From NCBI RefSeq assembly GCF_001611795.1, contig NZ_CP015098.1, positions 992,001 to 1,056,000 on the forward strand: DNA of 64,000 bases, written 5' to 3'. The notes beneath the pieces were generated by a model, which did no database searches, had not been told where the DNA came from, and saw nothing but the letters and a program-made list of their open reading frames with translations. The translations under genes and the position numbers were made by a program. Origin of the DNA: Streptomyces qaidamensis. GTDB lineage: Bacteria > Actinomycetota > Actinomycetes > Streptomycetales > Streptomycetaceae. Shown piece by piece: positions 12,501 to 24,582 of this stretch (position 1 is the first letter of the stretch; every line of letters starts with the position of its first letter).

Positions 12501-15500
12501 AGAAGCCGATGAGGCTCTCGGTCTCGGCCCGGTTCCGGTTGGCGACGGCCGTGCCGACCGCGACGTCCTCCGTGTCGCAGTAACGGCCGAGGAGGACGTC
12601 CAAGGCGGCGAGGAGCGTCATGAACATGGTCGTGCCGCTCTCGCGGGACAGCCCGCGCAGCGCCTCCGCCGTCTCGGCGGGTACGGTGAACTGCGTGCTC
12701 GACCCCACCGACGACCGGACGGGCGGGCGGGTCCGGTCGAGCGGTAGCTCCAGCTCGGTCACACCCTCCAACTGGCCACGCCAGTAATCGAGTTGTCCCT
12801 CGATGACGTCGCCGCTGAGCCATTCGCGCTGCCAGGCCGCGAAGTCGGCGTACTGCAGGGGCAGCGGCGGCAGCGGGTCCGGCTCACCGGCGCGGAAGGC
12901 CTCGTAGAGCGCCGCGACCTCCCGGTGGATGATCCGCGCAGACCACTCGTCGGAGACGACGTGGGGCATGGCGAGCGACAGGACGTGCTCGCCGATTCCG
13001 AGCCGGATCAGGGTGCCGCGGAACAGGGGCCCGGCCGCGAGGTCGAACGGCTCGGTCATGCCCTGGGCGACCATCCGCTCGGCGAGGCCGAGCGGGTCGT
13101 CACTGCCGGACACGTCGATCACCGGCAGCGGGAACTCGGCGGGCGGGTCGATCACCTGGTGGGCCACGCCGTCCGCGTCTGCGACGAGTCGGGTACGCAG
13201 CACTTCGTGGCGCGCGACGAGCGCGCCCAGGGCCGCGCCCAAGGCCGCGATGTCCAGCACGCCGTCGAGGAGGACGGGGAGTGCGACGTTGTACTCGGTG
13301 GATCCGGGGTCGAGCTGGTCGAGGAACCACAGGCGCTGCTGCGCGAACGACAGCGGCAGCGGCTGGGCGCGGTCGGCGACCGTCATGGGCGGCGCGACCG
13401 TTCCCGACGCCTGGGCGACGGCCTGGGCCAGGCCCCGCACGGTCGGCTGATCGAACAGCACCGACATGGCGAGCTCGACCCCCAGGACCTCGCGGATCCG
13501 CGAGATCACCTGCGTCGCAAGCAGAGAATGCCCGCCCAGCTCGAAGAAGCTGTCCGTTGCACCGACCCGGTCGAGCCCCAGCACGCCGGCCCAGACGCCG
13601 GCGACGAGCTCTTCCGTCGACCCGACCGGAACGACGAAACCCTCGCCCGAGGACTGCTGCACCTCCGGGGCGGGAAGGGCCGAACGGTCCAGCTTGCCGT
13701 TCGCCGTCAACGGCAGCCCCGCCAGCTCGACGAAGACCGACGGAACCATGAACTCCGGCAACCGCCCGCCCACGAACTCCCGCAGCTCACCCGCCGGCGG
13801 CATACCGACCACCCCATCAGCCGGAACCACATAGGCCGCCAGACGACGATCCGAACCATCACCGAACGCCGCCACCACGGCCGTGCGGACCTGCGGATGA
13901 CCGGCCAGAACCGCCTCGATCTCACCCGGCTCGACCCGGAAACCCCGCACCTTCACCTGATCGTCCGCACGGCCCACGAAATCAAGCCGCCCGTCCGCCA
14001 GCCAGCGGACCACATCACCCGACCGGTACATCCGACTGCCGTCCGCAGCGAACGGATCAGCAACGAACCGCTCACCCGTCAGCCCCGGACGGCCCCCATA
14101 GCCGCGGGCGACACCCGCGCCCGCGATGAACAGCTCACCCGCCACGCCCACCGGAACGGGACGCAGCTGCTCGTCCAGGACATACACCTGCGTGTTCGCC
14201 AGCGGCCTGCCGATCGCCGGCGCACCCTGAGCATCAGGATCCGCAAGGCCCGCACAGGCGATGACCGTGATTTCGGTCGGCCCGTACCCGACGAAGAACC
14301 TGCGCCCGGGAGCCCACTCCCGCACGACCGCTTCACCGACCCGCTCGGAACCCACGAACAGGCTGCCCACACCCGCCAGCGCCGCCTCGTCCAGCACACC
14401 CAGCAGCGACGGCGAAACACTCGCCGACACCACACCCTCAGCACGGACCAGACCCTGCAGCTCCGCCGGCACCCGACGCTGCTCCGACGAGGCCACCACC
14501 AGCGCCCCACCACCGGCCAACGTCACCACCACATCCAGCACAGCCGCATCGAAACTCTGCGACGCGAACTGCAACACCCGCACACCCGGCTCCACGCCCA
14601 GCGACGACCGCAACGCCAGCGCCAGATTCACCACACCACCTTGCGCGACCTGCACACCCTTCGGACGCCCCGTCGAACCCGACGTATAGATCACATACGC
14701 CAGCTGATCCGACGCCGTCGTCACCTCGGGCGCACTCGCCGAAAGCCCGGCCAGCACACCCACCACAGCCGGATCGTCCAGCCACACCACACGGCCATGC
14801 ACCGCATCCACCGGCAGCCTCCCGGCCACCGACCGCTCACCCACCAACACCTGCACACCCGCATCCGCGAGCATGAACTCAAGACGGTCAGCCGGATACT
14901 CCGGATCCAACGGCAGATACGCACCACCCGCCTGCCAGACCCCGACCATGGCCGCCACCATGTCCACCCCACGCGGCAGACACAGCCCCACCACCGACTC
15001 CGCACCGACCCCCATACCGCGCAGGAGATGCGCCAGACGATTCGCCCGAACCATCAACCCGCCATACGTCACCGACTCCCCACCCGCCACCACAGCCACA
15101 GCGTCAGGCGCCGCAACCGCCCACTCCGCAATCAGCCCATGCACCCCACCCACCGACGGCAACGCCACACACCCACCATCACCACCCGCCACCAACTCCT
15201 CGCGCTCACCCACGGCCAGCACCGACAAGTCACCCACCCGCTGACCCGCATCCGCGGCCACCGCCTCCAGCACCGTCACCAGATGCGCACCGAGACGCTC
15301 GATCGTCGCCGCGTCGAACTGGGCACGGTCGTAGGAGAGTCGGAGTGCGAGGTGGTGCGCCGAACTGGCGGCCACGGTCAGGGGGTAATTGGCCTGTTCG
15401 CGCATGTGGTTGAAGCCCGTGCGCAGGCCGCTCTCCGCAGAGTCCGCCTGACCCGCTTCCAGCTCCTCGACCGGGTAGTTCTCGAAGACGAAGAGGGTGT

Positions 15501-18500
15501 TGAACAGCGCCTGCCCGGCCGGGAGTTCGCTGCAGTCGGCGATCGTGACCAGCGGCGTGTGCTCGAAGCGCCGCGCCCGGACCTGCTCGTCCTGCAGCCC
15601 CGCCAGCCACTGCGCGACCGGCCGGTCACGCTCCACCCGCACCCGTACCGGGGTGGTGTTCAGCAGCAGACCGACCATCTCGTCCATGCCGTCGATCTGA
15701 CCACCACGACCCGACGACGTCACACCGAACACGACGTCGTCCGAACCTGCATACAGCGCCAGAACCAGCGCCCAGGCACCCTGCACCACCGTGTTCAACG
15801 TCAGCCGATGACGCCGCGCGAACCCCGCGAGCCCCTCACCCGCCACCGCCGCCGGCAACCGCAGATGCAGCTCCTCCAGGCCCTCCTCACCGGTCGCCCG
15901 TTCCACACCCAGCGACGTCACCTCGCCGAACCCGGCCAGCCGCCCAGCCCAGTACTCCCGCGCAGCCTCCTCGTCCTGACCCGCCACCCACGCCGCGAAC
16001 TCACGAAACGGCGCCCGCGCACCCAACTCAGGCCGCCGCCCGGCGCGGAAAGCGTGATAGGCCTCCAGGACCTCGCCCAGGACGATGGGCACACTCCACC
16101 CGTCCAACAGCAGGTGGTGATAGCTCCACACCAACTGATGCCGGCCCTCACCCAAACGCACCAACGCCAGACGAACCAGCGTCGACGCGGCGAAGTCCGC
16201 ACCACGCGCCCAGTCGGCCTCCAGGTGAGCGGAGATCGCGTGGCGCCGCTCCTCCTCGTCGAGGTGGGCGAGATCCAGCACTTCCAGGGGCAGGGGTACG
16301 GAGCGGGAGACTACCGCGAGCGGCTGCGGCACGCCGTCCGAGACGACCGCGGTGCGCAGCACCTCGTGCCGGGAGAACGCCACCTCCCACGCCCGCTTCA
16401 GGGCGTCGAGGTCCAGATCGCCTTCCAGCATCAGGCCGTTCTGCGCCCAGTACATGCCGGGGTCGGCCGAGAGGCGCGTGTGGAAGAGCATGCCCTGCTG
16501 GAGGGGCGTGAGCGGGTAGATGTCCTCGATCTCGGTCGGCAGGCTCTGCGCGACACGGTCGAGCGCGGCCTGGTCGATCTGCGCGAGCGGGAAGTCGGAC
16601 GGCGTGTACCCGCCGGTCTCCGGGCGGCAGCAGTACTCGATCAGCTCGGCCAGCACCTCGACGTACCGCTCCGCGAGCCCGGTGATCGTGGCCTCGTCGT
16701 GCACCTCGGCGCCGTACGTCCACACCATCTCCAGGCGACCGTCGGCCACCTGGCTGTTGACGTCGATCAGGTACGAGCGCTCGTTCTGCGACGACTCCCC
16801 CTCGCCGAGGGAGCCGGGCAGCGGCCGGAAGCGACCGCCCCGCCTTTCCTGTGTGCGTCCGGCGTCGGAGGCCTCATCGGTGTCGTCCGGTCGGCGGCTG
16901 GACTGTCCGAGGTAGTTGAAGCCGACCTCGGCATGGCCCTGCGGGACCCAGTCGGTGAGGTGACGCAGGAGACCGTAACCCAGACCCTTCCGAGGGACGC
17001 CCCGCAGGTACTCCTTCGTACGGCGCAGGAGCGCACCCAGGTCACCGTCGACCAGGCCGGTGAGCTCCACCGGGTGGACGCTGGTGAACCAGCCCACCGT
17101 ACGGGACACATCGAGATCCGCACCGACGTCCTCACGGCCATGACCTTCCACGTCCACCACGACAGACCGCGACCCGGTCCACTCGGTGAACACCGCACCC
17201 AGCACACTCAGCAGCACATCATTGATCTGCGTCCGGAACGCCGCCGGCACCTCACGCAGCAGCCGCTCCGTCAGCACGGCATCCAGGACCACCGACACAC
17301 GCCGCGCCCCCGACACCGGGTTCGCCCCGCCCTCGAAAACCCGCGGCAAAGGCTCCGCCGCCGCCTCGACGGCCCGCCAGAACCCCGCCTCCGCCACGAC
17401 CTCCGGCGAACCCGACAACTCCTCCAGACGCCTCGCCCACGCCACGAACGACGACGTCTTCGCCACCAGCTCCACGCCGCCAACACCCTGCTCGACCTGC
17501 GCATACGCCGACGCCAGATCCTCAAGCAACACCGGCCAGGACACCGCGTCCACAACCAGGTGATGAGCGACGACCAGGACTATCTGCCCCCGACCACCGA
17601 GCTCGAAGACCGCCACCCTGAAGAGTGGTCCCTGCTCCAGGTCAAGGCCCGCCTGGATCTCGGTGGCCCGCGCCTCAAGGAACTCCGCCTCCTCCTCACC
17701 TGCGACGCCCCTCGCGTCGACGACCGTGACCACGTCCGACGTCTCAGCGGCCACCACATGCCCGACCCACGCCCCCTCCCGCCGCACGAACCGGGAACGC
17801 AACGCATCATGCTGCCCGACCAGCGCACCCACCGCCGACCGCAGCAACCCGACATCAACCCGCCCCTCGACCTCCACCACCGTCGACTGATTGAAATGCC
17901 CCGCCTGCGGCAACCCCCGCCCCAAAAACCACCGCTGAATCGGAGTGAGCGGGAACTCACCCACCACCAAACCCTGCTCGGCAACAACCCCACTCCCGGA
18001 CGACGCCACCGACGCCAGCCCCGCCACCGTCTGATGATCGAACAGCTGCGCCACCGTCACGTGAACACCCAGCTCACGCGCCCGAGCCACCACACGGATA
18101 CTCACGATCGAATCCCCGCCGAGCTCGAAGAAGTTGTCCTCGACCCCAACCCGCACCACACCCAGAACCTCAGCCCACACCTCCGCCAGGACCCGCTCCA
18201 CCCCGGAACGCGGCGCGACGAACTCCCCCGCCACACCCGCCCACGCGCTGTCAGGGTCGGGCAAGGCGGCACGGTCGAGCTTCCCGTTCGGAGTCAACGG
18301 CAGGGCCGCAAGCTCCACGAAGACGGACGGGACCATGAAGGCGGGCAGCCGACTGCCGGCGTATGCGCGCAGGTCGGTGACGGAGGGAATACCGGTCGTC
18401 TGGTCGGCGGGAACGAGGTAGGCCGCCAGGCGTCGGTCTTCGACCTCGCCGAAGGCGGCGACGACGGCGGTGCGGATCTGCGGGTGGTCGGCCAGGACGG

Positions 18501-21500
18501 CCTCGATCTCACCCGGCTCGATACGGAAGCCGCGGACCTTGACCTGGCTGTCGGCCCGCCCGACGAAGTCGAGCTGCCCGTCCGGCAGCCAGCGCGCCCG
18601 GTCGCCGGAGCGGTACATGCGCGTGCCGTCGGCGGTGATGGGGTCGGCCACGAACCGCTCCGCCGTCAAACCTGGGCGAGCCCGGTAACCGCGGGCGACC
18701 TGGAGACCGGCGATGTACACCTCACCGGCCACACCCACCGGCACGGGGTTCAGCCGATCGTCGAGCACGTACAGACGGGCGTTGGCCACCGGCGCACCGA
18801 TCGCGGGCGCACCGGTGAGAAGGTCCGGGTCCACGACACCGGTGGTCACCATGACGGTCGACTCAGTCGGCCCGTACGTGTTCACAAGGCGTCGGCCGGA
18901 CGACCAGGCACGAGCCACCGGCTCGGTGAGGCGCTCCGCACCGAGCAGCAGCGTCTGGACGCCGGGCACTTCCTCCGGGTCCAGGACACCCAGCAGGGAC
19001 GGGACGACACTCGCCGCGCGCACAGCCTCGGCCCGCAGCATCGACGTCAGAAGCGCCGCCCCGGCCCGCTCCTCCGACGTCGCCACCACCAGGACACCAC
19101 CCGAGGCGAGCGTCACCGCCACGTCGAGAACAGCCGCGTCGAAACTGAACGACGCGAACTGCAGCATCCGCACCCCCGCACCCGCTTCGAGGACCGGAGC
19201 CAGCGCCGACACCATGCCCACCACGCTGCCGTGCGCGACCTGCACACCCTTCGGCCGGCCCGTCGAACCCGACGTGTAGATCACATACGCCAGCTGGTCA
19301 GTGGCCGAAGTCGTCACCTCCGGCGCCTCCGCCGGCAGGGACGCAAGGGTGTCCCGTACGGCCGGATCATCCAGCCACACACCCTGCTCGACGGGCAGCC
19401 CCTCCACGAGGGAACGCTCGCCCACCACGACCCGCACACCCGCATCCGCGAGCATGAACCCAAGCCGGTCAGCCGGATATTCCGGATCCAACGGCAGATA
19501 CGCGCCACCCGCCTGCCAGACACCGACCATGGCCGCCACCATGTCCACACCACGCGGCAGACACAGCCCCACCACCGACTCGGCACCCACACCCACCGAC
19601 CGCAGGAGATGCGCCAGACGGTTGGACCGCGCCATCAGCCCTCCGTACGTCAGCGACTCCCCACCGGCCACCACAGCCACCGCATCCGGGGACGTGACGG
19701 CCCGCTCAGCGATCAGCTCATGCACCCCACGCACCACCGGCAGCTCCGCCGCCGACGCGTTCCACCCCTCCACCACCAGCTCACGCTCACCCGCCGACAG
19801 CACCGGCAGCTCACCCACCCGGCAGTCCGCTTCCTCAGCCACGGCCTCCAAAAGCGTGACCAAGTGACCGGCCAACCGCTCCACCGTCGTGCCGTCGAAC
19901 AGCGCAGTGCTGTACTCGATCGTGCCCGTCAGGCTTCCGTCGGCGTCGCTCATCGTCAGCGCCAGGTCGAACTTCACCGGCAGCTCGCTCGCGCCCAGGT
20001 CGTCCGCGGCGTCGGCCCGACCGCCGGGGCCCTCGCCCGCCGCCTCCTCGGTGGTGCCGTCCGGCTCCCCGGCCACGTAGCTGAACAGGACCTGGAACAA
20101 CGGGGTCCGGGACCGGTCCCGCTCCGTGACAAGCTCGTCCACCAGCTGCTCGAACGGCACATCCTGATGCGCGTACGCCCCCAGAGCGGTCTCCCGCACC
20201 CGGCCCACCAGCTCGCGGAACGACGGATCACCCGACAGATCCGTCCGCAGCACCAACGTGTTCACGAAGAACCCGATCAGGTCCTCCGTCTCGGCACGGT
20301 TCCGGTTCGCGACCGGCGACCCGACCACCACGTCGTCCGACCCCGCGTACCGCCCCAGCAGCACGTCGAATGCCGCCAGCAGCGTCATGAACATCGACGC
20401 GCCGCACTCACGCGACAGCTCCCGCAGCGCCTCGGCCGTCCCCGCCGACACACTGAACCGCCGCACCGCACCCGCGGAGGAACGGACCGCCGGACGCGGC
20501 CGGTCGGCGGGCAGCTCTAGCTCGGGCACGTCGGCCAACGCGGCGCGCCAGTAGGAGAGCTGGGCTTCGAGGACATCGCCCGTCAACCACTCCCGCTGCC
20601 ACGCCGCGAAGTCCGCGTACTGCACGTTCAGCGCCGGCAGCGGGTCCGGCTCTCCCGCGCGGAAGGCGTCGTACAGGGCGGCCAGCTCGCGTCGCAGGAT
20701 CTGGCCCGACCACTCGTCGGAGACGACATGGTGCATGGTCAGCGCGAGGACGTGCTCGTCGGGCCGTACGCGGATCAGCGTGGCGCGGATCAGCGGCCCG
20801 ACGGCCAGGTCGAATGGGGTGACGGCGTCCGCGAGCATCACCTCGCGGGCCGAGGCGAGCGGGTCGGCGTCGCCGGACACGTCCGTGAGCACGAGCGGGA
20901 ACGGCTTCGGCTCGTCGATGACCTGGTGCGGCACGCCGTCCGCACCGGCCACCAGGCGCGTCCGCAGCACCTCGTGCCGGGTCACCACCGCGGTCAGCGC
21001 CTCGCTCAGGGCGGCGATGTCCAGGTCGCCGGCCCAGACGATCGCCTGGGGCACGTTGTACTCGGCGGAGCCGGGCTCCATCTGGTCGAGGAACCACAGG
21101 CGCTGCTGCGCGAACGACAGCGCCAGCGGCTCGTCCCTGTCGGCCACCGTCATGGGCGGCACGGCGGCGACCATCTGGTTGCCGGCCCGGTCGACCACCG
21201 CGGCCAGCTCTCGTACCGTCGGGTGGTCGAACAGCACGGCCAGCGGGATCTCGGCCGCGAACACCTCCCTGATGCGGGAGACGACCTGGGTGGCGAGCAG
21301 CGAGTGCCCGCCCAGCTCGAAGAAGTCGTCGGCCGCGCCGATCTCGTCCACGCCCAGCACCGCGGCCCAGACCTCGACCAGCAGCTGCTCCGTCACGCTC
21401 GCGGGCGCGACGAAGCCGGTCATGCCCTGACGGAAGGCGTCCGGAGCCGGAAGCGCGGCTCGGTCGACCTTGCCGTTCGGCGTGAGGGGCAGCGCGGCCA

Positions 21501-24500
21501 GCTCGACGAACACGGAGGGAACCATGAACCCGGGGAGCCGCTCGCCCACGAAGGCCCGCAGCTCACCGATGGCAGGGATTCCTTCCTCCTGGTCCGCCGG
21601 CACCACATGTGCCACCAGCCGGCGGTCCCCTTCCACGCCCTCGACCGTGACGACCGCCGTCCGCAGCGCGGCGTGCGCGGCCAGGACCGTCTCGATCTCA
21701 CCCGGCTCGATGCGGAAGCCTCGGATCTTGACCTGGTCGTCCACCCGGCCCACGAACTCCAGCCGTCCGTCCGCCAGCCACCGGACCTGGTCACCGGTGC
21801 GGTACATCCGCGACCCGTCCGCAGCGAACGGGTCGGCGACGAAGCGCTCACCCGTCAGGTCCGCCCGGCGCCCGTACCCCCGCGCCACGCCCACACCGGC
21901 GATGAACAGCTCACCCAGTACGCCGACCGGCACCGGACGCAGCTGACCGTCGAGGACGTAGGCGCGGGTGTTGGCCATCGGCGCACCGATCGGCGGCACG
22001 CCCTCCTCCTCCGGGTCGAGGACGGCGATGCTCGCGCAGACCGTCGCCTCGGTCGGACCGTACGCGTTCAGCAGCCGGTACTCGCCGCGCCAGCGCGCGG
22101 CCGCGGCCTCCTCCAGCCGTTCACCGGCGGTGACGAGAGTCCTCAGACCGGCCAAATCGGCCGGCTCAAGCACGGCCAGCAGCGACGGCGGCAGCGTCGC
22201 CACCCGCACATCCTTCTCCCGGACCAGCCCGGCCAGCGCCCGCGGCTCGCCCCGCTCCTCCGCCGTCGCCACGACCAGCCGGCCACCGGCCGCCAACGTC
22301 ACCACGACCTCGGACACGGCAGCGTCGAAACCGAACGGGGCGAACTGCAACACCCCGTCCCCCTCACCGACCCCGAACGCACGAGCCTGCGCCTGCGCCA
22401 GGTTCACCACACCCCGGTGCCCGACCTGCACACCCTTCGGACGGCCCGTCGAACCCGACGTGTAGATCACATACGCCAGCTGGTCGGGAGACATCGTCAC
22501 CCCGGGCGCACTCGCCGGAAGCTCCGCCAGCGCGGCCACGACCGCCGGAGCATCGACGACCACCGTCCGCAGACGCCCGACCGGCAGTTCGTCGACCAGC
22601 TCCTCGGTGCCCACGAGCACCGTGGCCCGGCTGTCGCGCAGCATGAACCCCAGCCGCTCCGCCGGGTACTCCGGATCCAGCGGCAGATACGCCCCGCCCG
22701 CCCGCCATACCGCCAACACGGCCACGACCATGTCGATCCCGCGGGGCAGGCACAACGCCACCACCGACTCCGAGCCGACACCCACCGACCGCAGGTAGTG
22801 CGCCAGACGATTCGCCCGGCCCATCAACTCCGCATAGACGACGGCATCTTCACCACACACCACAGCCACAGCATCCGGCGTCCGCGCAGCCCGCGCGGCG
22901 ATCAGCTCATGCACGCCACCCGCCACAGGCAGCGGCTCAGCCGTCGCGTTCCACTCGTCCACCAGGACGTCGCGCTCGTCGGCGGTGAGCACGGGCAGCT
23001 CGCCCACGCGCTGTTCCGCGTCGTCGACCACCGCGTCCAGCACGGACAGCAGGTGTCGGGCCATCCGCTCGACCGTCACGGCGTCGAACAGAGCGGTGCT
23101 GTACTCGATCACGCCCGACAGCGCGCCACCACCGTCCGTCAGCATCAGCCGGAGGTCGTACTTGGCGACGACGTCGCCCGCGACGCGCCCCAGGGCCAGG
23201 CCGTCGTCCGTGCCGTCCTCTCCCGCGTCGCGCGGGCGGTCGTGGGACGGGTCGCGCGAGTCACGGCCCCCGCCCTGCCGGCCGTCCTCGGTGAAGTAGT
23301 TGAACAGCACCTGGAACAGCGGGCTGCGCGACCGGTCCCGCTCCGTGACGAGCTCGTCCACCAGCTGCTCGAAGGGCAGGTCCTGGTGCGCGTAGGCGTT
23401 GAGGGCCATCTCCCGTACGCGGGCGAGGAGTTCCTCGAACGTCGGGTCACCGGACAGGTCGGTGCGCATGACGAGGGTGTTGATGAAGAAGCCGATCAGT
23501 TTCTCGGTCTCGGCACGGTTCCGGTTGGCGACCGGCGTGCCCACCGCCACGTCGTCCGTGCCCGCGTAACGGGCGAGGAGGACGTCGTAGGCCGCCAGCA
23601 GGGTCATGAACATCGTCGTGCCGCTGCGCCGGCTCAGCTCGCGCAGGCCGTCGGCCGTCCGCGCGGGCACGGTGAACTGCACCATGGCACCGGCCGGCGA
23701 CCAGACCGCCGGCCGCAGCCGGTCGGTGGGCACGTCGAGAGGCGAAACTCCGGTCAACTGCCGTCGCCAATAGGTGAGTTGTCCGTCCAGGACCTCGCCG
23801 TCCAGCCACTGCCTCTGCCACACCGCGAAGTCCGCGTACTGCACGGCCAGCGGCGGCAGCGGGTTCGGGCGCCCGGCCCGGAACGCCTCGTAGGAGAGCA
23901 GGAGTTCGTCGTGGAAGATCCGCTTCGACCACTCGTCGAAGGAGACGTGGTGCATCGACAGGGCCAGGACGTGCTCGTCGGGAGCCAGCCGGATCAGCAG
24001 AGCCCTGATCAGCGGGCCGCCCGCGAGGTCGAAGGGCTGCGCCGCGTCCGCGGCCATCAGCGCCCACACAGCCCAACCTCGGTCCTGCGCGCCCGACATG
24101 TCGGCCACCGGCAGCGGCAGCGGTGCCGCCGGGTCGATCACCTGGTGCGGCACACCGTCGTCGCCGGCCACGAGTCGCGTACGCAGCACCTCGTGCCGGG
24201 CGACGATCGCGTTCAGGGCGGCCCCGAGCGCGGGCATGTCCAGCACCCCGCCGAGCCGGATCGGCATGGGTACGTTGTACTCGACCGATCCGGGGTCGAG
24301 CTGGTCGAGGAACCACAGGCGCTGCTGCGCGAAGGACAGCGGCAGCCGCTCGTTGCGGTCGGCGACGGTCATCGGCGGCGCCTGGTCGGCCGCGGCCGTC
24401 GACTCCGCCTTTCGGTTGACGAGCAGCGCGATGACCTCGTCGCGGCAGGCCTGGAGCTGGGTCCGGAGCTCCTCGGTGAGCACGCCCTTGGGCGCGAAGA

Positions 24501-24582
24501 TCCGCAGCCTTCCGTCGACGACACTGAAGCGGACGCCGATGTTCTCAAGCTTCTGCAGGAGCCCCGCAGGGGAGATGGACAT
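1..24582 (-). CDS. NRPS1: seven-module terminal NRPS with C-terminal thioesterase (3' end outside window)
   Basis: Multimodular peptide synthetase, open in one minus-strand frame from ATG 24582 to the window edge (at least 8,194 codons). The start abuts the NRPS2 stop (TGAATG). Residues ~3-50 look like a TubC-type N-terminal docking domain ([20 protein letters not shown]). Domain order is dock, C-A-T, C-A-T-E, DCL-A-T, C-A-T, C-A-T, C-A-T, C-A-T, TE. Every T carries GGHS or an equivalent, except T2, which has the GGDS typical before an epimerase. C domains carry HHxxxDEW. Pocket codes, read by aligning to GrsA by hand: DASTVAAVCK, DALSLGTVMK, DALSFGGVIK, DAEEIGTITK, DALSLGTVMK, DILQLGMIWK, DASTIAAVCK. 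Codes 1 and 7 are Tyr/Phe-like, 4 is Lys-like, 6 is Gly; 2, 3 and 5 are not recognised. Modules 2 and 5 share an apparently identical 716-bp A-domain segment. The TE implies release of the finished chain here. Confidence 0.95.
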   Translation of the reverse strand, partial: MSISPAGLLQKLENIGVRFSVVDGRLRIFAPKGVLTEELRTQLQACRDEVIALLVNRKAESTAAADQAPPMTVADRNERLPLSFAQQRLWFLDQLDPGSVEYNVPMPIRLGGVLDMPALGAALNAIVARHEVLRTRLVAGDDGVPHQVIDPAAPLPLPVADMSGAQDRGWAVWALMAADAAQPFDLAGGPLIRALLIRLAPDEHVLALSMHHVSFDEWSKRIFHDELLLSYEAFRAGRPNPLPPLAVQYADFAVWQRQWLDGEVLDGQLTYWRRQLTGVSPLDVPTDRLRPAVWSPAGAMVQFTVPARTADGLRELSRRSGTTMFMTLLAAYDVLLARYAGTDDVAVGTPVANRNRAETEKLIGFFINTLVMRTDLSGDPTFEELLARVREMALNAYAHQDLPFEQLVDELVTERDRSRSPLFQVLFNYFTEDGRQGGGRDSRDPSHDRPRDAGEDGTDDGLALGRVAGDVVAKYDLRLMLTDGGGALSGVIEYSTALFDAVTVERMARHLLSVLDAVVDDAEQRVGELPVLTADERDVLVDEWNATAEPLPVAGGVHELIAARAARTPDAVAVVCGEDAVVYAELMGRANRLAHYLRSVGVGSESVVALCLPRGIDMVVAVLAVWRAGGAYLPLDPEYPAERLGFMLRDSRATVLVGTEELVDELPVGRLRTVVVDAPAVVAALAELPASAPGVTMSPDQLAYVIYTSGSTGRPKGVQVGHRGVVNLAQAQARAFGVGEGDGVLQFAPFGFDAAVSEVVVTLAAGGRLVVATAEERGEPRALAGLVREKDVRVATLPPSLLAVLEPADLAGLRTLVTAGERLEEAAAARWRGEYRLLNAYGPTEATVCASIAVLDPEEEGVPPIGAPMANTRAYVLDGQLRPVPVGVLGELFIAGVGVARGYGRRADLTGERFVADPFAADGSRMYRTGDQVRWLADGRLEFVGRVDDQVKIRGFRIEPGEIETVLAAHAALRTAVVTVEGVEGDRRLVAHVVPADQEEGIPAIGELRAFVGERLPGFMVPSVFVELAALPLTPNGKVDRAALPAPDAFRQGMTGFVAPASVTEQLLVEVWAAVLGVDEIGAADDFFELGGHSLLATQVVSRIREVFAAEIPLAVLFDHPTVRELAAVVDRAGNQMVAAVPPMTVADRDEPLALSFAQQRLWFLDQMEPGSAEYNVPQAIVWAGDLDIAALSEALTAVVTRHEVLRTRLVAGADGVPHQVIDEPKPFPLVLTDVSGDADPLASAREVMLADAVTPFDLAVGPLIRATLIRVRPDEHVLALTMHHVVSDEWSGQILRRELAALYDAFRAGEPDPLPALNVQYADFAAWQREWLTGDVLEAQLSYWRAALADVPELELPADRPRPAVRSSAGAVRRFSVSAGTAEALRELSRECGASMFMTLLAAFDVLLGRYAGSDDVVVGSPVANRNRAETEDLIGFFVNTLVLRTDLSGDPSFRELVGRVRETALGAYAHQDVPFEQLVDELVTERDRSRTPLFQVLFSYVAGEPDGTTEEAAGEGPGGRADAADDLGASELPVKFDLALTMSDADGSLTGTIEYSTALFDGTTVERLAGHLVTLLEAVAEEADCRVGELPVLSAGERELVVEGWNASAAELPVVRGVHELIAERAVTSPDAVAVVAGGESLTYGGLMARSNRLAHLLRSVGVGAESVVGLCLPRGVDMVAAMVGVWQAGGAYLPLDPEYPADRLGFMLADAGVRVVVGERSLVEGLPVEQGVWLDDPAVRDTLASLPAEAPEVTTSATDQLAYVIYTSGSTGRPKGVQVAHGSVVGMVSALAPVLEAGAGVRMLQFASFSFDAAVLDVAVTLASGGVLVVATSEERAGAALLTSMLRAEAVRAASVVPSLLGVLDPEEVPGVQTLLLGAERLTEPVARAWSSGRRLVNTYGPTESTVMVTTGVVDPDLLTGAPAIGAPVANARLYVLDDRLNPVPVGVAGEVYIAGLQVARGYRARPGLTAERFVADPITADGTRMYRSGDRARWLPDGQLDFVGRADSQVKVRGFRIEPGEIEAVLADHPQIRTAVVAAFGEVEDRRLAAYLVPADQTTGIPSVTDLRAYAGSRLPAFMVPSVFVELAALPLTPNGKLDRAALPDPDSAWAGVAGEFVAPRSGVERVLAEVWAEVLGVVRVGVEDNFFELGGDSIVSIRVVARARELGVHVTVAQLFDHQTVAGLASVASSGSGVVAEQGLVVGEFPLTPIQRWFLGRGLPQAGHFNQSTVVEVEGRVDVGLLRSAVGALVGQHDALRSRFVRREGAWVGHVVAAETSDVVTVVDARGVAGEEEAEFLEARATEIQAGLDLEQGPLFRVAVFELGGRGQIVLVVAHHLVVDAVSWPVLLEDLASAYAQVEQGVGGVELVAKTSSFVAWARRLEELSGSPEVVAEAGFWRAVEAAAEPLPRVFEGGANPVSGARRVSVVLDAVLTERLLREVPAAFRTQINDVLLSVLGAVFTEWTGSRSVVVDVEGHGREDVGADLDVSRTVGWFTSVHPVELTGLVDGDLGALLRRTKEYLRGVPRKGLGYGLLRHLTDWVPQGHAEVGFNYLGQSSRRPDDTDEASDAGRTQERRGGRFRPLPGSLGEGESSQNERSYLIDVNSQVADGRLEMVWTYGAEVHDEATITGLAERYVEVLAELIEYCCRPETGGYTPSDFPLAQIDQAALDRVAQSLPTEIEDIYPLTPLQQGMLFHTRLSADPGMYWAQNGLMLEGDLDLDALKRAWEVAFSRHEVLRTAVVSDGVPQPLAVVSRSVPLPLEVLDLAHLDEEERRHAISAHLEADWARGADFAASTLVRLALVRLGEGRHQLVWSYHHLLLDGWSVPIVLGEVLEAYHAFRAGRRPELGARAPFREFAAWVAGQDEEAAREYWAGRLAGFGEVTSLGVERATGEEGLEELHLRLPAAVAGEGLAGFARRHRLTLNTVVQGAWALVLALYAGSDDVVFGVTSSGRGGQIDGMDEMVGLLLNTTPVRVRVERDRPVAQWLAGLQDEQVRARRFEHTPLVTIADCSELPAGQALFNTLFVFENYPVEELEAGQADSAESGLRTGFNHMREQANYPLTVAASSAHHLALRLSYDRAQFDAATIERLGAHLVTVLEAVAADAGQRVGDLSVLAVGEREELVAGGDGGCVALPSVGGVHGLIAEWAVAAPDAVAVVAGGESVTYGGLMVRANRLAHLLRGMGVGAESVVGLCLPRGVDMVAAMVGVWQAGGAYLPLDPEYPADRLEFMLADAGVQVLVGERSVAGRLPVDAVHGRVVWLDDPAVVGVLAGLSASAPEVTTASDQLAYVIYTSGSTGRPKGVQVAQGGVVNLALALRSSLGVEPGVRVLQFASQSFDAAVLDVVVTLAGGGALVVASSEQRRVPAELQGLVRAEGVVSASVSPSLLGVLDEAALAGVGSLFVGSERVGEAVVREWAPGRRFFVGYGPTEITVIACAGLADPDAQGAPAIGRPLANTQVYVLDEQLRPVPVGVAGELFIAGAGVARGYGGRPGLTGERFVADPFAADGSRMYRSGDVVRWLADGRLDFVGRADDQVKVRGFRVEPGEIEAVLAGHPQVRTAVVAAFGDGSDRRLAAYVVPADGVVGMPPAGELREFVGGRLPEFMVPSVFVELAGLPLTANGKLDRSALPAPEVQQSSGEGFVVPVGSTEELVAGVWAGVLGLDRVGATDSFFELGGHSLLATQVISRIREVLGVELAMSVLFDQPTVRGLAQAVAQASGTVAPPMTVADRAQPLPLSFAQQRLWFLDQLDPGSTEYNVALPVLLDGVLDIAALGAALGALVARHEVLRTRLVADADGVAHQVIDPPAEFPLPVIDVSGSDDPLGLAERMVAQGMTEPFDLAAGPLFRGTLIRLGIGEHVLSLAMPHVVSDEWSARIIHREVAALYEAFRAGEPDPLPPLPLQYADFAAWQREWLSGDVIEGQLDYWRGQLEGVTELELPLDRTRPPVRSSVGSSTQFTVPAETAEALRGLSRESGTTMFMTLLAALDVLLGRYCDTEDVAVGTAVANRNRAETESLIGFFVNTLVMRTDLSGDPTFAELLHRVRQTALGAYAHQDLPFEQLVDDLVTERDRSRTSLFQVYFNYVRDGAGAADAPEADGQDHGLDEHRGLDEHQGLDEHQTHDQHRTQDAAPADAPADATAPAEAGSAVPGPAMTRDLTLSDLSLTFRDSGDGALSGEIEYSTALFDATTIQRMAGHLVALLRGVLDPERRIGALDLLGDSERSTLRQLGTGTETDTEGHPVHLLVQEQAHRTPDAVAVVEGDRHLTYGALNAQANRLAHRLVAEGVSREDVVGVCLARSLRTVVALLAVLKAGAAYLPFDADQPVQRLEHMTESSGAALVITEAALDERLSTVSAPRLLIDAERPDAAVGATTAGPVATDDPQVDVTPQNLAYVIFTSGSTGLPKGVLVQHHSWSLQLQEMGRRYGLTSSDVTLQTASLTFDAAQEQLFATLLLGGRLVLRGAEQWAPERVLREIREQAVTSVEITPALWEMIIPGLAAGVTLGPDFRWLILGGEAVSPQALDQWFAQTSVPIYNTYGPTETTITCVASELRGPVPFVPIGLPIADTKVYVLDARFKPVPFGIPGELYIGGAGVARGYGGRPALTAERFVADPFAGDGARMYRSGDQVRWLADGQLEFLGRADHQIKVRGVRIEPGEIEAALATHPGVRSAVVTAFGDGMARRLVAYVVPADLGAGIPPVAELRDHLRQSLPDFMTPAVFVEITELPLTQNGKLNRAALPQPGPAAHADTHQYVAPEGATAQLLAGIWEQVLRVDGIGADDDFFGIGGHSLLATQVISRVREVFGTEVPLSALFDRPTVRGLAEAIDASGTGVTVPPVTPADRDEPLPLSFAQQRLWFLDRLEPGALGHVLPTPMPWTGDLDVAVLGAALSGVVARHEVLRTRLAPDADGVPRQVIDPPAPFPLPVVDVSEAADPVGAARALVAADAATPFDLTNGPLVRAALIRMAPDEHVLALTMHHVVTDEWSERIFQRELTALYEAFRAGEPDPLPPLALQYADFAVWQRQWLSGDVLESQLAYWRDWLGDAPALELPTDRPRPAVRSSAGAQTAFTVPASAAEALRELSRECGASMFMTLLAAFDVLLGRYAGSDDVVVGSPVANRNRAETEDLIGFFVNTLVLRTDLSGDPSFRELVGRVRETALGAYAHQDVPFEQLVDELVTERDRSRTPLFQVFFSYDTEGAPEAPGQGAGESSAHVDRTVQFDLALRLGDSENGGLSGQIEYSTALFDGTTVERLAGHLVTLLEAVAEEADCRVGELPVLSAGERELVVEGWNASAAELPAVAGVHELIAERAVAAADVVAVVANGESVTYGGLMVRANRLAHHLRGMGVGAESVVGLCLPRGVDMVVAMVAVWQAGGAYLPLDPEYPADRLGFMLADAGVQVVVGERSLVEGLPVEQGVWLDDPAVREVLAGLPSEAPEVERCAEQLAYVIYTSGSTGRPKGVQVAHGSVVGMVSALAPVLEAGAGVRMLQFASFSFDAAVLDVAVTLASGGVLVVATSEERAGAALLTSMLRAEAVRAASVVPSLLGVLDPEEVPGVQTLLLGAERLTEPVARAWSSGRRLVNTYGPTESTVMVTTGVVDPDLLTGAPAIGAPVANARLYVLDDRLNPVPVGVAGEVYIAGLQVARGYRARPGLTAERFVADPITADGTRMYRSGDRARWLPDGQLDFVGRADSQVKVRGFRIEPGEIEAVLADHPQVRTAVVAAFGDEEDRRLAAYLVPADQTTGIPSVTDLRAYAGSRLPAFMVPSAFVELAALPLTPNGKLDRAALPDPVQNARAEGDFVAPGTATEVLLADIWAQLLGLERVGATDDFFALGGHSLLATQIVSRVRDVFGTEIPVAAMFDHPTVAGLADVLAAATPGATAPAWTVVSRDDALPLSFAQQRLWFLDQLEPGSVEYNLPMYLPWDGDLDVAILGKALTEVVTRHEVLRTRLVADADGVPHQVIDPPTEFVLPVVDLSGCAEPVREAERLAFLDTMAPFRLADGPLVRATLIRLGEGQHLLALMMHHVVSDEWSARILRRELVALYEAFRADGPNPLPPLAVQYADFAAWQREWLDGEVLEGQLAYWTEQLADAPVLDLPTDRPRPPVRSTEGAMAPFTVSAETAEALRALSRERGTTMFMTLLAAFNVLLGRYAEADDVVVGTPVANRNRAETEDLIGFFVNTLVLRGDLSGSPSFTELLGRVRQTALGAYAHQDVPFEQLVDELVTERDRSRTPLFQVFFSYGTGEGEEVRGTADAEEHLGSAPGQVAAVFDLWLMLEESGDGTLTAGIQYSTALFDAATVERMAGHLVTLLDAVAADADREIDELPVLTAGERDAVVRGWNDTDVEVSGLGGVHGLIAARAASAPDVVAVVAGGESVTYGGLMVRANRMARHLRSTGVGAESVVAVCVERGVDMVVAGLAVWLAGGAYLPLDPEFPSDRLEFMLDDSGAAVLVGHQSVAGGLPLESVESVVWLDDAETQSMLESLSSTSLAVICAADQLAYVLYTSGSTGRPKGVLVAQASLVNFLADMAQRPGIDSDDVLLAVTTWGFDIAGLELWLPLVVGGRVVVADREIAADPGALAGELESSGASVMQATPVTWQMLIADGWAGLPGLVALCGGEALPDGLARALVERVEGVWNMYGPTETTIWSTCEQITRDGSLGIGSPVANTQVYVLDGRLEPVPVGVAGELFIGGAGVTRGYLGRPDLTAERFVADPFAADGARMYRTGDRVRWMADGWLEFMGRADEQLKVRGFRIEPGEIETALVGHPAVGSAVVVGHGHGVERRLVAYVVPADQADGAPSTGELREWLRAGLPEYMVPSVFVELAALPLTPNGKIDRKALPEPDGRSPDWESRFVAPVTASEELLAGIWSQVLGLERVGVTDGFFDLGGHSLLATQVISRIREAFGAEVPLSALFDRPTVRGLAAAIETSAGDAAPPVGLADRTQPLPLSFAQQRLWFLDQLEPGSTEYNMSTRLRLHGDVDLEALSAALNAVVARHEVLRTRLVAGPDGVAYQVIDPPAPMPLPVLDVSGSVDPKGAANDVVTKDALTPFDLANGPLLRGMLVRIDPDEHVLSLVIHHVVFDEWSDRVFQRELAALYEAFRAGGPNPLPPLEFQYADVVAWQRQWLTGDVLDSQLAYWRGKLSGASELELPTDRPRPAVRSTDGAVVRFEAPAGTAEALKALSREHGTTMFMTLLAAFDVLMGRYVDSDDIVVSTPVANRNRAETEGLIGFFVNTLVMRTDLSGDPTFAELLGRVRETALGAYAHQDLPFEQVVDAIADVRDRTRGPLTRVSFNYAAEAAGTSPSDRRRADGAGMGIETGTGLLPVQFDMVVALGEDDGALTGEIQYSTALFDAVTVERMAGRIVTLLGAVGADAERPVSELPVLTAAEHDQVVREWNATAESLPSVGGVHELIAERAARTPDAVAVVCGEVSVEYAELMARVSRLAHYLRSAGVGSESVVALCLPRGVDMVVAMLAVWQAGGAYLPLDPEYPADRLGFMLRDSRATVLVGTEELVDELPVGRLRTVVVDAPAVVAALAELPTSAPEVTTTPDQLAYVIYTSGSTGRPKGVQVAHRGVVNLAQAQARAFGVGEGDGVLQFAPFGFDAAVSEVVVTLAAGGRLVVATGQERGEPRALAALVREKGVRVATLPPSLLPVLEPDDLAGLRTLITAGERLEEATAARWRREYRLLNAYGPTEATVCASIAVLDPDGDSVPPIGAPMANTRAYVLDDQLRPVPVGMTGELYIAGTGVARGYLGRPDLTAERFAADPFAADGTRMYRSGDQARWRTDGRLEFVGRADDQVKIRGFRVEPGEIEAALAAHAAVRTAVVTAYGEAADRKLAAYLVPTDHEEGVPDSADLRELLLGTLPEYMVPAAFTEMSRLPLTTNGKVDKAALPEPKTVRPAGTEYIAPAGEAEELLAEIWSEVLGIERIGAHDNFFELGGNSLLVTQIVGRIRGAGHDISVGDLFDHPTLASAAPLIQIRAEDPKLRSVVTIRAGRTSPAIFAVHTLTGEVAAFAEVAGHLAEGQRFYGLQERGLTGEDAPPSSVEEMATTYIGEMLRVQKEGPYLLTAQSGSSYVALEMARQLTAMGKEVGGVFLMAPARQPFAWRMPTHAFGRSDKKLLAAIEAALDGAEGTKLPRADEKKLLKLGAPDDEIAKGVREGDKHALRIMRAL
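286..499 (-). repeat. 214-bp TE repeat, copy in the NRPS1 thioesterase
   Basis: Base-for-base identical to 43871-44084. This copy is in frame within an intact TE. Confidence 0.9.
590..3700 (-). other. NRPS1 module 7: C-A-T, aromatic (Phe/Tyr-like)
   Basis: C ~3700-2460; A ~2310-830; T ~790-590 with LGGNS/GGHS-like core at ~700. Pocket: [33 protein letters not shown], giving DASTIAAVCK, one residue from module 1. As the last module before the TE it would set the C-terminal residue or the cyclisation carbonyl. Confidence 0.72.
3770..6870 (-). other. NRPS1 module 6: C-A-T, glycine
   Basis: C ~6870-5640; A ~5490-4000; T ~3960-3770. Pocket: [10 protein letters not shown] (D, I, L), SVMQATPVT (Q278), ALCGGE (L299, G301), [11 protein letters not shown] (M322, I330, W331). 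DILQLGMIWK differs by one residue from the classic glycine code DILQLGLIWK. This is the clearest substrate call in the window. Confidence 0.85.
6920..10020 (-). other. NRPS1 module 5: C-A-T, unassigned code DALSLGTVMK
   Basis: C ~10020-8790; A ~8650-7170; T ~7130-6920 with LGGHS. The A core 7466-8181 matches module 2 base for base as far as I compared (18542-19257), so both should load the same amino acid. No epimerase follows, so an L-residue is expected here against D in module 2. Confidence 0.75.
7466..8181 (-). repeat. 716-bp A-domain repeat, copy in NRPS1 module 5
   Basis: Apparently identical to 18542-19257 (module 2), ending abruptly at single-base differences on both sides. Covers the substrate-pocket part of the A domain. 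Confidence 0.85.
10080..13360 (-). other. NRPS1 module 4: C-A-T, basic residue (Lys-like code DAEEIGTITK)
   Basis: C ~13360-12000; A ~11840-10340; T ~10290-10080 with GIGGHS. Pocket: FDAAQEQL (D, A, E), TSVEITPA (E278), WLILGGE (I299, G301), [11 protein letters not shown] (T322, I330, T331). Two acidic pocket residues suit a basic side chain and the code resembles Lys codes. This A domain is clearly more divergent ([19 protein letters not shown]) than the other, near-clonal A domains. The C domain carries an Asp/His-rich repeat insert (see 12190-12260). Confidence 0.7.
12190..12260 (-). repeat. GLDEH peptide repeat in NRPS1 module 4 C domain
   Basis: Encodes [19 protein letters not shown] followed by THDQHRTQD: three near-perfect six-residue repeats in the variable loop after the C-domain FNY motif. 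The DNA repeat unit is 18 bp. Confidence 0.85.
13420..16530 (-). other. NRPS1 module 3: DCL-A-T, unassigned code DALSFGGVIK
   Basis: The condensation domain starts [15 protein letters not shown] and carries HHLLLDGWS, the D-accepting (DCL) form, fitting the E domain just before it. A ~15150-13660 has [33 protein letters not shown], giving DALSFGGVIK. T ~13620-13420. The A domain is nearly identical at DNA level to NRPS3 module 2 (offset +22403) and to the A domain at 50.4-51.4 kb. Confidence 0.75.
16560..21120 (-). other. NRPS1 module 2: C-A-T-E, unassigned code DALSLGTVMK, D-residue
   Basis: C ~21120-19870; A ~19720-18240; T ~18190-18000 with GGDS near 18110; E ~17970-16560 with [11 protein letters not shown] and a C-terminal SYLIDVNSQ region. 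A pocket: [32 protein letters not shown], giving DALSLGTVMK, which I cannot assign. The E domain predicts a D-residue passed to the DCL of module 3. Confidence 0.75.
18542..19257 (-). repeat. 716-bp A-domain repeat, copy in NRPS1 module 2
   Basis: Partner of 7466-8181, same orientation, 11,076 bp apart. Confidence 0.85.
21170..24350 (-). other. NRPS1 module 1: C-A-T, aromatic (Tyr/Phe-like)
   Basis: C ~24350-23060 with [11 protein letters not shown] near 23945; A ~22930-21460; T ~21370-21170 with LGGHS near 21300. Pocket: FDAAVSEV gives D235, A236, S239; VATLPPS gives T278; TLVTAGE gives V299 and A301; [11 protein letters not shown] gives A322, V330, C331. With the invariant Lys the code is DASTVAAVCK, close to Phe DAWTIAAVCK and to codes reported for Tyr/beta-hydroxy-Tyr. 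Confidence 0.75.
24430..24582 (-). other. NRPS1 N-terminal docking domain (TubC-like)
   Basis: Residues ~1-50 of NRPS1 before the first C domain ([13 protein letters not shown]). The pattern of short amphipathic helix, [13 protein letters not shown] beta hairpin, and [18 protein letters not shown] helix fits the TubC_N family of beta-hairpin docking domains, which bind a short acidic tail on the upstream synthetase. NRPS2 ends in such a tail. Confidence 0.7.

Noticed and set aside
14600..19760. Frequent short dyads such as GGATCATCC inside NRPS genes as operators
   Set aside because: They lie in coding sequence, recur with the repeated A-domain motifs and are explained by codon use.
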